In this document: piece by piece, positions 1-7,837 of the stretch
Numbering within the stretch: position 1 is the first letter of the stretch
Layout: each line of letters begins with the position of its first letter
Origin: Candidatus Nanopelagicales bacterium
GTDB taxonomy: Bacteria; Actinomycetota; Actinomycetes; S36-B12
Length of the DNA stretch: 37,744 bases
NCBI GenBank assembly: GCA_030728405.1
Contig: JANQZS010000093.1
Coordinates: 91,314-129,057, forward strand
Reading direction: 5' to 3'
Position numbers and translations under genes: made by a program
Notes under the pieces: generated by a model
What the model was told of the DNA's origin: nothing
What the model saw: the letters and a program-made list of their open reading frames with translations, nothing else
The model's database searches: none

Positions 1-993
1 TCCTCCTCCAAGGCGATCTTGAAAGAGGCCGGCTACGTCAACGCTGGCACCTGCGAGTTCTTGATCGGCGTCGATGGCACCATCTCTTTCCTCGAGGTCA
101 ACACCCGCCTGCAGGTGGAACACCCCGTATCTGAGGAAGTCACCGGTATCGACCTGGTGCGCGAGCAGTTCCGCATCGCCCGTGGTGGCACGATCGATTA
201 CGCCGACCCGGAAGTGCGCGGTCACTCCATCGAGTTCCGCATCAACGGTGAGGATCCCGGCCGCGGATTCCTCCCAGCACCTGGTGCCCTGAACGTGTTC
301 TCCCCACCCAGTGGTCCCGGCGTTCGCGTTGATGCTGGTTTTCAGGCTGGCGATGTGATCGGTGGCAACTTCGATTCACTCCTTGCCAAGTTGATCATCA
401 CCGGCAAGGACCGCACGGAGGCAATCGAGCGGGCCCGCCGCGCCCTCGATGAATTCCAGATCGACGGCATCGCGACCGCACTCACCTTCCACCAAGTTGT
501 GGTCCGCGACCCTGCCTTCGCCCCTGTCAACCCGGCTGCCCCATTCACGGTTCACACCCGCTGGATCGAGACCGAGTTCGAGAACAACATCCCCGCCTAC
601 TCCGGTAGTACCGATGCCGCCGCTGAACAGGCCGTGCGCGAGAGCGTTGTTGTTGAAGTTGGCGGAAAGCGCATCGAGGTGACTCTGCCCGCTGGGCTTG
701 GATCAGTGGGCACCTCAACCGCAACAGGTGCTGCGCCCAAGAAGCGCGCCCGCACCAAGGCAGCCAGCGGTGTTTCCGGGGATGCGGTAGCCGCTCCCAT
801 GCAGGGCACCATCGTCAAGGTCGAGGTCACCGAAGGCCAGCAGGTTGCTGCCGGTGATCTGATCGTCGTGCTTGAGGCCATGAAGATGGAACAGCCGCTC
901 ACCGCGCACAAAGCAGGCACCGTCACGGGCTTGAGCGCTGAGCAAGGCGCCATGGTCACCACCGGCATGGTGCTCTGCGAGATCAAAGACTGA
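1..993 (+). CDS. accA: Acetyl-/propionyl-CoA carboxylase alpha chain (biotin carboxylase + BCCP), 5'-truncated by window edge
   Basis: The reading frame is open from base 1, so only the last 330 residues are visible and the start lies outside the window. The protein would carboxylate its own biotin using ATP and bicarbonate and pass the carboxyl group to an acyl-CoA via a separate carboxyltransferase subunit, in the cytoplasm. Visible are the end of the ATP-grasp domain with [12 protein letters not shown], the biotin carboxylase C-terminal domain ([10 protein letters not shown]...FDSLLAKLI), a linker of about 80 residues, and a C-terminal biotinyl domain with EAMKMEQP, where the lysine is biotinylated. 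The combination of carboxylase and carrier in one chain is usual for actinobacterial AccA/PccA proteins. Substrate (acetyl- versus propionyl-CoA) cannot be told from this part. The gene ends 28 bases before a palindromic repeat. Confidence 0.95.
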   Translation, partial: SSSKAILKEAGYVNAGTCEFLIGVDGTISFLEVNTRLQVEHPVSEEVTGIDLVREQFRIARGGTIDYADPEVRGHSIEFRINGEDPGRGFLPAPGALNVFSPPSGPGVRVDAGFQAGDVIGGNFDSLLAKLIITGKDRTEAIERARRALDEFQIDGIATALTFHQVVVRDPAFAPVNPAAPFTVHTRWIETEFENNIPAYSGSTDAAAEQAVRESVVVEVGGKRIEVTLPAGLGSVGTSTATGAAPKKRARTKAASGVSGDAVAAPMQGTIVKVEVTEGQQVAAGDLIVVLEAMKMEQPLTAHKAGTVTGLSAEQGAMVTTGMVLCEIKD

Positions 994-1020
994 CCCCCAC
1001 CCGCCCGGCGCCCAATGCGC

Positions 1021-1097
1021 GGTTTCGAGGTCCAATTTGCGGTTCCGGTGGTGTTTTTTCGAGGTTGCACCGCAAATTCGACCTCCAACTTCCACGG
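1021..1097. repeat. Palindromic repeat element, left copy
   Basis: Seen directly: GAGGTCCAATTTGCGGT at 1027-1043 is matched 16 of 17 by the reverse complement of ACCGCAAATTCGACCTC at 1069-1085, giving a long hairpin with a 25-base loop. A related hairpin lies at 2289-2347 on the other side of the nuclease-like gene. Read on opposite strands the two copies share GAGGYCCAAWTTGCGGTTCCGG (20 of 22 identical) and the CCTCCAACTT border. This resembles a REP/MITE-type element rather than a terminator, because no T-run follows the second arm. Confidence 0.75.
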
Positions 1098-1119
1098 TCA
1101 CGGTCTATTCGGCCTCCAA

Positions 1120-2181
1120 CTAAGCAGCACCACGTTCCAACGCCTTGCGTATCCGAGCCTGCATCACCTTCGGATTCACAACTCCCTCGGCCCAGTTCCA
1201 CCTGATGACGGTCCAACCAGCATTGGCCAAAGCTTCCTGCCGGATCTTTTCCCTACGCAGATCATCAATGGATAGGTACTTGCTCATGCCATCTGCTTCG
1301 CCAATGACTCGCTGCCTGCGCCACAAGAAGTCACACCAATAGAGGTGGCCATCTGCACCACGAACCGGCTGACCGCACTCAGGTTCAGGAAGGCGCCCAC
1401 GCTTCATATTCACTCTGCTCATCGACTCCAGCACGGACTCAGATGCTGGATTGATCAGCGTCAATGCTTTCCGAAGAACTGCGGCACCATCGCGCCATTC
1501 ACTGCCCAAGGCAGCAATCTGTAGCGCGGCCAAGGCACTCGCCACACTCTTCGCATCGAGGACCGCACGGCGAATATCCCGATCAGTATCCATGGCGCCG
1601 ACCACTCGCCGTATGCAGGCATCGAGAACCGCAACCGCTTGGTCAAGTCGAAGTGTCAGCGAATAGTCGATTGCGGTTCGGGCCAATGCAGTGACGGGCA
1701 GCCCATTGAGTTCGATGCGTTGATGACTTGGGATTTCTTGTTTGTGGAGCTTGAGCCAGCCCGAATTCTCGCCATGATTGCACAGAGCAAAATGCACATG
1801 CGGTATTTGGTGACCGAGAACCTCCCGATCACCCAAACCGTTTCCCTTTCCGCTGCTATGCCCATCGCCGCGAGCATCAAAAGTAGGAATCTCTAACAGC
1901 AGCGCTGCGGTTGCCCCCATTGCAACTCCACCTGGCCGAGCCGCGTGGGCTGCTGCGACTGCTGTTTTCAGCCGAGCGATCTCGTCCGCATTACGCCATT
2001 GCTCAACATCGAGAAGTACCCCGAAACGAATGGGCACCAACGCTTCTGCCTTCACGGCCGCAGTCAATTGATGGCGGGTGAGCCCCGTGCTCATGAGTCG
2101 ATGTGCGGGAGCTGCTCCGTGCACCATCACAGCGCGAGCAATGGTGAGAGTCGTTGCGATCCGCTGTGGATGTGACATCAC
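1120..2181 (-). CDS. AbiEi-like N-terminal domain protein with C-terminal DUF559/Vsr-type nuclease fold
   Basis: A 353-residue protein of unknown function belonging to a large actinobacterial paralogue family. Residues about 5-50 resemble the winged-helix domain of AbiEi-type antitoxins (GLTRHQLTAAVK, then RFGVLL). The middle resembles the AbiEi middle region (GLPVTALARTAIDY). The last 100 residues look like a PD-(D/E)XK endonuclease-like DUF559 domain: an upstream Glu in SVLESMSR, Asp in CDFLW, the E-x-D pair in GEADG, and the late GWTVIRWNW strand. All predicted catalytic acids are present. No toxin partner (AbiEii) is adjacent. GTG at 2181 and ATG at 2178 are equivalent starts. The gene stands alone and is bracketed by two palindromic repeats, which suggests transfer or mobility. 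The target and biological role are unknown. Confidence 0.75.
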   Translation of the reverse strand: MMSHPQRIATTLTIARAVMVHGAAPAHRLMSTGLTRHQLTAAVKAEALVPIRFGVLLDVEQWRNADEIARLKTAVAAAHAARPGGVAMGATAALLLEIPTFDARGDGHSSGKGNGLGDREVLGHQIPHVHFALCNHGENSGWLKLHKQEIPSHQRIELNGLPVTALARTAIDYSLTLRLDQAVAVLDACIRRVVGAMDTDRDIRRAVLDAKSVASALAALQIAALGSEWRDGAAVLRKALTLINPASESVLESMSRVNMKRGRLPEPECGQPVRGADGHLYWCDFLWRRQRVIGEADGMSKYLSIDDLRREKIRQEALANAGWTVIRWNWAEGVVNPKVMQARIRKALERGAA

Positions 2182-2276
2182 CCGACTGTGTAGGGATGAG
2201 ACTGACGATGCAAATAGTCGTCCACAGGGGCAGCCCAGACGAATGGCCAGGCGAATAGTCAGTCAGTCGCCTAAGT

Positions 2277-2362
2277 CCTTGAAAGTTGGAGGCTCAAATT
2301 ACGGCGGAGAAGCAACTCAACAAGCCCGGAACCGCAATTTGGGCCTCGAACCACGCAGTGGG
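2277..2362. repeat. Palindromic repeat element, right copy (inverted relative to left copy)
   Basis: GAGGCTCAAATTACGG at 2289-2304 is matched 14 of 16 by the reverse complement of CCGCAATTTGGGCCTC at 2332-2347, forming a hairpin with a 27-base loop. The reverse strand of this copy reads GAGGCCCAAATTGCGG followed by TTCCGG, almost identical to the left copy at 1027-1048. The remaining bases of the 2182-2369 spacer show no gene. Confidence 0.75.
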
Positions 2363-2369
2363 GCAAAAA

Positions 2370-2813
2370 TCAGGGGTTGCTCGACATTGACCGCACGCGG
2401 ACTACGTAATCCTCCGGCGCCCCAGCTTCATGGGCTGCATCGGCAATCATGTCGACGTAGCGCCGAGACGGCAGACCACCCTCGTAATCATCGAGCACGT
2501 AAATCCAGGCAACGTGGGATCCATTCATCGTCTCAACGCGCACGCGGATCTTGCGCCAAAGCCCGAGGGCAACACCCTCCCACGCATCAAGGGTCAACTC
2601 ATCAAGGTGCGTCATGTCGTAGAGCATCACGAAGACGTCGTGTTCATAGTCCTCAACAACGGTTGCAAGGGCCCCGTCCCAACCGAGGTTCTCTCCTGCG
2701 AAGGTGAGCCGCCAGCCGCGCAACCAGCCAAATCCCTGTGATGGGGAGGACGGAGCCCGCTCGGCCATCAGCCGAGGATCGAGGTTCGATCCATACGCTG
2801 CATACAGGGCCAC
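2370..2813 (-). CDS. Gamma-glutamylcyclotransferase-fold protein (GGCT/AIG2-like)
   Basis: A cytoplasmic protein of about 147 residues. The N-terminal YAAYGSNLDP is the hallmark of the GGCT family, whose members release 5-oxoproline from gamma-glutamyl groups. The ORF track extends it to 287 residues, but the upstream part is the antisense of lpdA. I chose the GTG at 2813, three codons before the conserved Tyr, because the family motif normally sits at the extreme N terminus. No strong Shine-Dalgarno sequence precedes it. The start lies only 45 bases from the preferred start of the divergent flavoprotein gene, so the promoters must overlap. Substrate is not predictable; many members of this fold are uncharacterised. 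Confidence 0.75.
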   Translation of the reverse strand: MALYAAYGSNLDPRLMAERAPSSPSQGFGWLRGWRLTFAGENLGWDGALATVVEDYEHDVFVMLYDMTHLDELTLDAWEGVALGLWRKIRVRVETMNGSHVAWIYVLDDYEGGLPSRRYVDMIADAAHEAGAPEDYVVRVRSMSSNP

Positions 2814-2858
2814 GGGACCAGAGTAGGCACTGAAGGGCCGTTGCGAAAGAATGACGAC

Positions 2859-4271
2859 GTGACTGCTGTGGTGATCATCGGAGCCGGCCCTGGTGGGTAT
2901 GAGGCAGCGCTCGTGGCTCGCCAGCTCGGAGCAGAGGTCACCCTGATTGATAGGGATGGAATCGGCGGTTCCTGCGTCTTGACTGACTGTGTGCCGAGCA
3001 AGACTCTGATCGCAACCGCCGAGGCGATGACCCAGACCGCAGAGAGCGCCGGTCTCGGGGTGCTGATCGCGGGCCAATCCCCTACCGCGAACCTCATCGG
3101 CGTCGACTTGAACACGGTCAATGCCCGGATCAAGGCCCTTGCTAGCAAGCAGAGCGATGACATTCGCAATCAGCTGATCGAGCATGGCGTGCAGATCCTC
3201 GAGGGTGCCGGACGGTTCATCGACCAGCACCATATTGAAATCACCAGCCCAGGCGGATCGGTCACCACGATCAGCGCAGATGCCACCTTGATCGCAACCG
3301 GTGCTCGACCACGCGAACTTGAATCAGCAGCCCCTGATGGTGAACGCATCTTGACCTGGGAGCAGCTCTACAACCTGCCGGAACCACCTGCGCGGCTGAT
3401 CGTGGTGGGCTCGGGTGTGACAGGTGCAGAGTTCGCATCGGCGTATCGAGCACTGGGCAGTGAAGTTGTGTTGGTGTCATCGCGCGATCGCGTGCTGCCT
3501 AGTGAAGATCCTGATGCTGCAGCCGTGATCGAAAACGTGTTTGCTAGACGTGGCATCCAGGTACTGGCGAATTCTCGCGCGATTTCTGCCGAGCGCTCAA
3601 CCGATGGTGCCGACGGTGCAGCGGGGGTGGTGGTTACCCTCAAGGACGGTACGAAGATTCATGGCAGCCATGTACTCATGGCGGTTGGTTCGATCCCCAA
3701 CACTGATGCGCTCAACGTGGAAGCTGCTGGTGTTGATGTTGATCCGGCCGGCTTCATAACAGTGGATCGCGTATCGAGAACGACTGCTCGCAATATCTAT
3801 GCGGCTGGCGATTGCACGGGAGTGCTGATGCTCGCCTCAGTCGCGGCGATGCAGGGCCGGATTGCCATGTGGCACGCGCTCGGTGATGCAGTGCAGCCGC
3901 TTGATCGCAATGTGGTTTCCAGCACGGTCTTCACCGATCCTGAGATTGCTACAGTCGGCATGACCCAGTCCGATATCGATTCCGACGAAATCCGGGCCGA
4001 CGTGTACACGATGCCCCTTGCCACTAATGCACGGGCGAAGATGCAAGACACCCAAGAAGGCTTCGTCAAGATCTTCTGCCGCAAGGGAACCCGATTGATT
4101 GCCGGGGCTGTGGTGGTGGGCCCCCACGCGAGCGAGCTCATACATGTGCTCGCCCTTGCTATCCAACAGCGCCTCACCGCCGATGAGGTTGCGGCAACTT
4201 TCACTGTGTACCCGAGCCTTTCCGGATCCATCGCTGAAGCCGCACGCCGCCTCCACATCATCGAGGACTAG
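2859..4271 (+). CDS. lpdA: NAD(P)H dehydrogenase (quinone) of the LpdA/Rv3303c type, dihydrolipoamide-dehydrogenase fold
   Basis: A 470-residue class I flavoprotein disulfide reductase-like enzyme. It has an N-terminal FAD Rossmann motif (VIIGAGPGGYEAA), a second Rossmann motif for the nicotinamide (VVGSGVTGAEFAS), the FAD-contacting YAAGDCTG, and a C-terminal dimerisation domain. The C-terminal motif that is AHPTLSE in true lipoamide dehydrogenases reads VYPSLSG here, so the His-Glu dyad is gone, as in mycobacterial LpdA (Rv3303c), which is known as a quinone reductase. Unusually, the cysteine pair CVLTDC is complete. It is therefore unlikely to be the E3 subunit of the 2-oxoacid dehydrogenases. 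GTG 2859 gives the usual short N terminus (VTAVVIIG) and is preferred over TTG 2841. It is followed 52 bases later by the PNP gene. Confidence 0.85.
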   Translation: MTAVVIIGAGPGGYEAALVARQLGAEVTLIDRDGIGGSCVLTDCVPSKTLIATAEAMTQTAESAGLGVLIAGQSPTANLIGVDLNTVNARIKALASKQSDDIRNQLIEHGVQILEGAGRFIDQHHIEITSPGGSVTTISADATLIATGARPRELESAAPDGERILTWEQLYNLPEPPARLIVVGSGVTGAEFASAYRALGSEVVLVSSRDRVLPSEDPDAAAVIENVFARRGIQVLANSRAISAERSTDGADGAAGVVVTLKDGTKIHGSHVLMAVGSIPNTDALNVEAAGVDVDPAGFITVDRVSRTTARNIYAAGDCTGVLMLASVAAMQGRIAMWHALGDAVQPLDRNVVSSTVFTDPEIATVGMTQSDIDSDEIRADVYTMPLATNARAKMQDTQEGFVKIFCRKGTRLIAGAVVVGPHASELIHVLALAIQQRLTADEVAATFTVYPSLSGSIAEAARRLHIIED

Positions 4272-4323
4272 CGAGTTCTTGCACGCGACAACCCAGACAA
4301 GCCACTCAGAGTAGGTTTGCCGA

Positions 4324-5136
4324 ATGACCGATAACGAGGCCACCAAGGTCGCAAATGATGCCGCCCGTGAATCCGCCAGCACACTGCGCGCCCTGACCAA
4401 CGTTGACCAGCACGACGTCTGCGTCATCCTTGGATCTGGCTGGGTGCCGGCAGCTGAGTTGCTCGGCACCACGGTGGCCGATTTCCCCGTGACCGAACTT
4501 CCGCACTTCTCCCCGCCGGCAGTAGCTGGCCATGCCGGCCGGGTTCGTTCGATCGACGCTGACGGCACCAAGGTGCTCGTGTTCCTTGGACGCACACATC
4601 TCTATGAAGAGCGCGGTGTTGATGCTGTGACGCACGCCGTACGCACCGCGCACTTCGCCGGCTGTAAGACGATCGTGTTGACCAACGGTTGCGGTGGCCT
4701 AGACCCACAATGGAGCCCGGGCACCCCGGTCCTGATTCGCGATCACATCAATCTCACCGGGGTATCACCGCTGCACGGCGCGCACTTTGTTGACCTCACC
4801 AATCTGTACTCACCGAGACTGCGGGCAATGTGTCAAGAGCTTGAACCGAGCCTTACCGAAGGCGTGTATTGCCAGTTTCGCGGGCCTATGTATGAAACAC
4901 CCGCAGAAATCGGCATGGTCGCAGCAATCGGAGGCACGTTGGTGGGCATGAGCACCGCACTTGAAGCCATCGTTGCGCGCTCGCTCGCGATGGAGATTCT
5001 CGGACTCTCACTCGTGACCAACCTCGCGGCCGGCATGACCGGCGAACCCCTCAATCACGAGGAAGTCCTTGAAGCGGGTAACGCCGCAGCCACCCGCATG
5101 GGCGATCTCCTTGCCCGCGTGATTCGAGGACTCTGA
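4324..5136 (+). CDS. Purine-nucleoside phosphorylase, class II (trimeric type)
   Basis: A 270-residue cytosolic enzyme that phosphorolyses 6-oxopurine (deoxy)nucleosides to base and (deoxy)ribose-1-phosphate. Motifs in order are the phosphate loop VILGSGWV, GHAGRV, FLGRTHLYE, TNGCGGL, the purine/ribose site FRGPMYETPAE with its Glu, and LVTNLAAGM, whose Asn is the 6-oxopurine ligand. Length and motifs fit actinobacterial PNPs (called deoD or punA). It is followed after four bases by the sugar mutase and then deoC, so products can flow directly down the operon. The ATG is preceded by a weak AGTAGG. Confidence 0.93.
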   Translation: MTDNEATKVANDAARESASTLRALTNVDQHDVCVILGSGWVPAAELLGTTVADFPVTELPHFSPPAVAGHAGRVRSIDADGTKVLVFLGRTHLYEERGVDAVTHAVRTAHFAGCKTIVLTNGCGGLDPQWSPGTPVLIRDHINLTGVSPLHGAHFVDLTNLYSPRLRAMCQELEPSLTEGVYCQFRGPMYETPAEIGMVAAIGGTLVGMSTALEAIVARSLAMEILGLSLVTNLAAGMTGEPLNHEEVLEAGNAAATRMGDLLARVIRGL

Positions 5137-5140
5137 TCAC

Positions 5141-6868
5141 ATGAACGCCATCCCCAGCGATGTGCAACTCCTGCGACATGCCCGGGCTTGGCTTGACCAA
5201 GACCCTGATCTGAGTACCGCTGAGCAGTTGCGCGCGCTGATCGAGCAAGCGCCAGAGAACCCCGAGGCAATGAGCGAACTGCACGATTGCTTCAACACCC
5301 GCCTCGCATTCGGCACCGCCGGTTTACGCGGGGCTCTTGGCCCTGGCCCCAACCGGATGAACCGCGTGTTGGTGATGCAAGCAGCTGCTGGACTTGCCGC
5401 GTACCTCAATGAGCGTGGCGGTGGGGCGGTAGTGATCGGCTACGACGCACGCCACAACTCCGATGTGTTCGCCCGCGATACGGCTGCCGTCATGACTGGC
5501 GCCGGCCTTTCCGCGATGGTGTTGCCCGAGCCACTGCCCACCCCAATTCTTGCGTTTGCCATTCTTGAGCTCGGCTGCGCAGCCGGCGTGATGGTCACTG
5601 CGAGCCACAATCCCCCGCAAGACAACGGCTACAAGGTTTACCTTGGTGATGGATCGCAAATCATTCCACCGGTGGATGCAGAAATCGCTGCGCACATCGA
5701 TCGCGTTGCCGCCTCGACGCTGATCAGTGACATCCCTGTGGGTGATGAGTGGGTAACGCTCAATGACGACGTCATCAATGCCTACATCACAAAGACGGCT
5801 GCGCTGATTACTAGCCCACCCACAACCCATGCCCGCGTTGTCTATTCGGCGATGCACGGTGTGGGCGGACGCATCATGAACAGGGTGTGCGCCAAGGCTG
5901 CTTTCCCCGTGCCCGCACCGGTTGATCTGCAATTCGACCCTGACCCTGATTTTCCCACGGTTGCGTTTCCCAATCCCGAAGAACCTGGAGCGATTGACCT
6001 CTCGCTCATCGCTGCCCGCGAGAACGACGCCGACATCGTGATTGCCAACGATCCTGATGCGGATCGCTGCGCCGTGGCGATTCCTACTGGTGAAACTGAC
6101 GATGAAGGCATGCCCGCTTGGCGAATGTTGCGCGGTGATGAAGTGGGCTCACTCCTTGCGTGGTGGATCATCCAACGCGCGAAGCAATCAGAACGCGCGC
6201 AGCAAGAAGGAGATAAACAGCACCAAGAACTCCCCCCGGTCATGGCGCAATCCCTTGTCTCGGGCCAGATGCTGCAATCAATCGCCGCAGCCGCCGGGAT
6301 CGAGTACCGCCAAACCCTCACCGGCTTTAAGTGGATCGGCCGGATCCCCGGGTTGGTCTACGGATACGAAGAAGCATTGGGTTACTGCGTTGACCCACAG
6401 ACGGTGAAGGACAAAGACGGCATCAGCGCCGCGCTGCTCGTGATCGAGATGGCCTCGCACCTCAAGTCCGAGGGCCGCACATTGCAGAGCGCACTCGACG
6501 ATTTAGCGATTGAGCACGGAGTTTTTGCGACCGATCAGGTGAGCGCGCGGGTCCAAGACCTCGCTGACATCCCCCGGATCATGAACCAGCTTCGCAGTCA
6601 CCCGCCCAGCACCATCGGCGGAATCGCTGTCGATGAGTTCATCGATCTCGAGCTCGGCTCTCCCGATCTGCCACCCACCGACGGCCTGCTGTTCCGCCTG
6701 GCCGGCGGTGCCCGGGTGATTGTGCGGCCGAGCGGCACTGAACCCAAGGTCAAGTGCTACCTGCAGGCGGTCGCTCCCGTCACGGGCACAGACCTCACTA
6801 GCGCTCGGGCATCAGCCCAAGGGGTCCTTTCGGCGCTCGCCTTCGAGGTTGGCGGCTGGCTACAGTAG
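5141..6868 (+). CDS. Phospho-sugar mutase, PGM2/PmmB type; probable phosphopentomutase
   Basis: A 575-residue alpha-D-phosphohexomutase superfamily enzyme. Visible are an N-terminal substrate loop (FGTAGLRG), the phosphoserine loop TASHNPPQDNGYKVY with the active Ser near residue 154, the metal-binding NDPDADRCAV, the sugar-binding GYEEALG and the C-terminal phosphate loop RPSGTEPKVK. The extended length and the DNGYKVY pattern match the PGM2 clade, whose human member acts mainly as a phosphopentomutase. Its position four bases after PNP and five before deoC, with no DeoB-type mutase in the window, suggests it converts (deoxy)ribose-1-P to the 5-phosphate. Mycobacterial homologues are annotated phosphomannomutase (pmmB), so hexose activity is the alternative. 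Confidence 0.9.
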   Translation: MNAIPSDVQLLRHARAWLDQDPDLSTAEQLRALIEQAPENPEAMSELHDCFNTRLAFGTAGLRGALGPGPNRMNRVLVMQAAAGLAAYLNERGGGAVVIGYDARHNSDVFARDTAAVMTGAGLSAMVLPEPLPTPILAFAILELGCAAGVMVTASHNPPQDNGYKVYLGDGSQIIPPVDAEIAAHIDRVAASTLISDIPVGDEWVTLNDDVINAYITKTAALITSPPTTHARVVYSAMHGVGGRIMNRVCAKAAFPVPAPVDLQFDPDPDFPTVAFPNPEEPGAIDLSLIAARENDADIVIANDPDADRCAVAIPTGETDDEGMPAWRMLRGDEVGSLLAWWIIQRAKQSERAQQEGDKQHQELPPVMAQSLVSGQMLQSIAAAAGIEYRQTLTGFKWIGRIPGLVYGYEEALGYCVDPQTVKDKDGISAALLVIEMASHLKSEGRTLQSALDDLAIEHGVFATDQVSARVQDLADIPRIMNQLRSHPPSTIGGIAVDEFIDLELGSPDLPPTDGLLFRLAGGARVIVRPSGTEPKVKCYLQAVAPVTGTDLTSARASAQGVLSALAFEVGGWLQ

Positions 6869-6872
6869 GGCC

Positions 6873-7820
6873 GTGCCTTCCCCCTCAATCACCTCAAGCG
6901 GCCTGCCCGATGGCAGCGCCGCCTCCCTCACAGGCTTCCTGCACGGGTTGCCCGGAGTGGATCAGGTAGGGGCAGAGGCCAGAGCCGCAATGCTCGGCAC
7001 TCGTTCCATCAAAAACGACGCAAAATCCTGGGCCATAGATCTGGCGATCCGCATGATCGACCTGACCACCTTGGAAGGCATGGACACCCCGGGCAAGGTG
7101 CGGGCGATGTGCGCCAAGGCTCTGCGCCCCGATCCCACCGATTCCTCGTGCCCCAGTGTGGCGGCGGTGTGCGTCTACGGTGACATGGTCCAGACCGCTC
7201 GCCAGGCAGTCGGTGATCGGATTCATGTGGCTGCAGTGGCCACAGCCTTTCCCAGCGGTCGGGCCAGCCTCGAGGTAAAACTGCTCGACACGCGTGATGC
7301 GGTAAACGCTGGTGCGGATGAAATCGACATGGTGATCGACCGCGGAGCTTTCCTCTCGGGCAACTACGTCAAAGTTTTTGATGAGATCGTGGCGATCAAA
7401 GAAGCCTGCGGATCAGCGCACCTAAAAGTGATCCTGGAAACCGGTGAACTCAAGACCCTCGACAACGTGCGCCGCGCGAGTTGGCTCGCGATGGTCGCTG
7501 GAGCCGATGTAATCAAAACGAGCACCGGCAAAGTGGTACCTGCTGCAACGCTCCCGGTAACACTCGTGATGCTCGAGGCCGTTCGTGATTTTCATCGCAC
7601 CACCGGAACAAGAATTGGCGTCAAGGCCGCTGGAGGCATTCGCACCAGCAAAGACGCAATCAAATACCTGGTGCTGGTCAACGAAACCCTCGGCGAAGAC
7701 TGGCTCACTCCGGATCTCTTCCGATTCGGCGCGAGCACTCTGCTCAATGATCTACTCCTGCAACGTCAACGCATCTCCACCGGCCATTACTCCGGCCCCA
7801 ACTACGTCACGATCGACTGA
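6873..7820 (+). CDS. deoC: Deoxyribose-phosphate aldolase
   Basis: A 315-residue class I aldolase that splits 2-deoxyribose-5-phosphate into acetaldehyde and glyceraldehyde-3-phosphate. The Schiff-base lysine is in GADVIKTSTGK (about residue 214) and the second catalytic lysine in GVKAAGGI (about residue 251). VATAFPSG and GADEIDMVID are further DeoC signatures. The track ORF begins at 6720 inside the mutase gene; I placed the start at GTG 6873, directly after the mutase stop, which removes an unrelated arginine-rich tail. About 60 residues precede the TIM barrel core, as in other actinobacterial and eukaryotic-like DeoC proteins. It is followed 17 bases later by the aldehyde dehydrogenase, which could take the acetaldehyde. 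Confidence 0.93.
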   Translation: MPSPSITSSGLPDGSAASLTGFLHGLPGVDQVGAEARAAMLGTRSIKNDAKSWAIDLAIRMIDLTTLEGMDTPGKVRAMCAKALRPDPTDSSCPSVAAVCVYGDMVQTARQAVGDRIHVAAVATAFPSGRASLEVKLLDTRDAVNAGADEIDMVIDRGAFLSGNYVKVFDEIVAIKEACGSAHLKVILETGELKTLDNVRRASWLAMVAGADVIKTSTGKVVPAATLPVTLVMLEAVRDFHRTTGTRIGVKAAGGIRTSKDAIKYLVLVNETLGEDWLTPDLFRFGASTLLNDLLLQRQRISTGHYSGPNYVTID

Positions 7821-7837
7821 AGGCGAGGCCACCCAAT

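Noticed and set aside
2370-3233. 287-residue version of the gamma-glutamylcyclotransferase-like ORF
   Set aside because: The upstream 140 residues are antisense to lpdA and look random; the YGSN motif should be close to the N terminus.
2859-4271. Dihydrolipoamide dehydrogenase E3 subunit
   Set aside because: The C-terminal His and Glu needed for the lipoamide reaction are replaced by Tyr and Gly, and no 2-oxoacid dehydrogenase genes are nearby.
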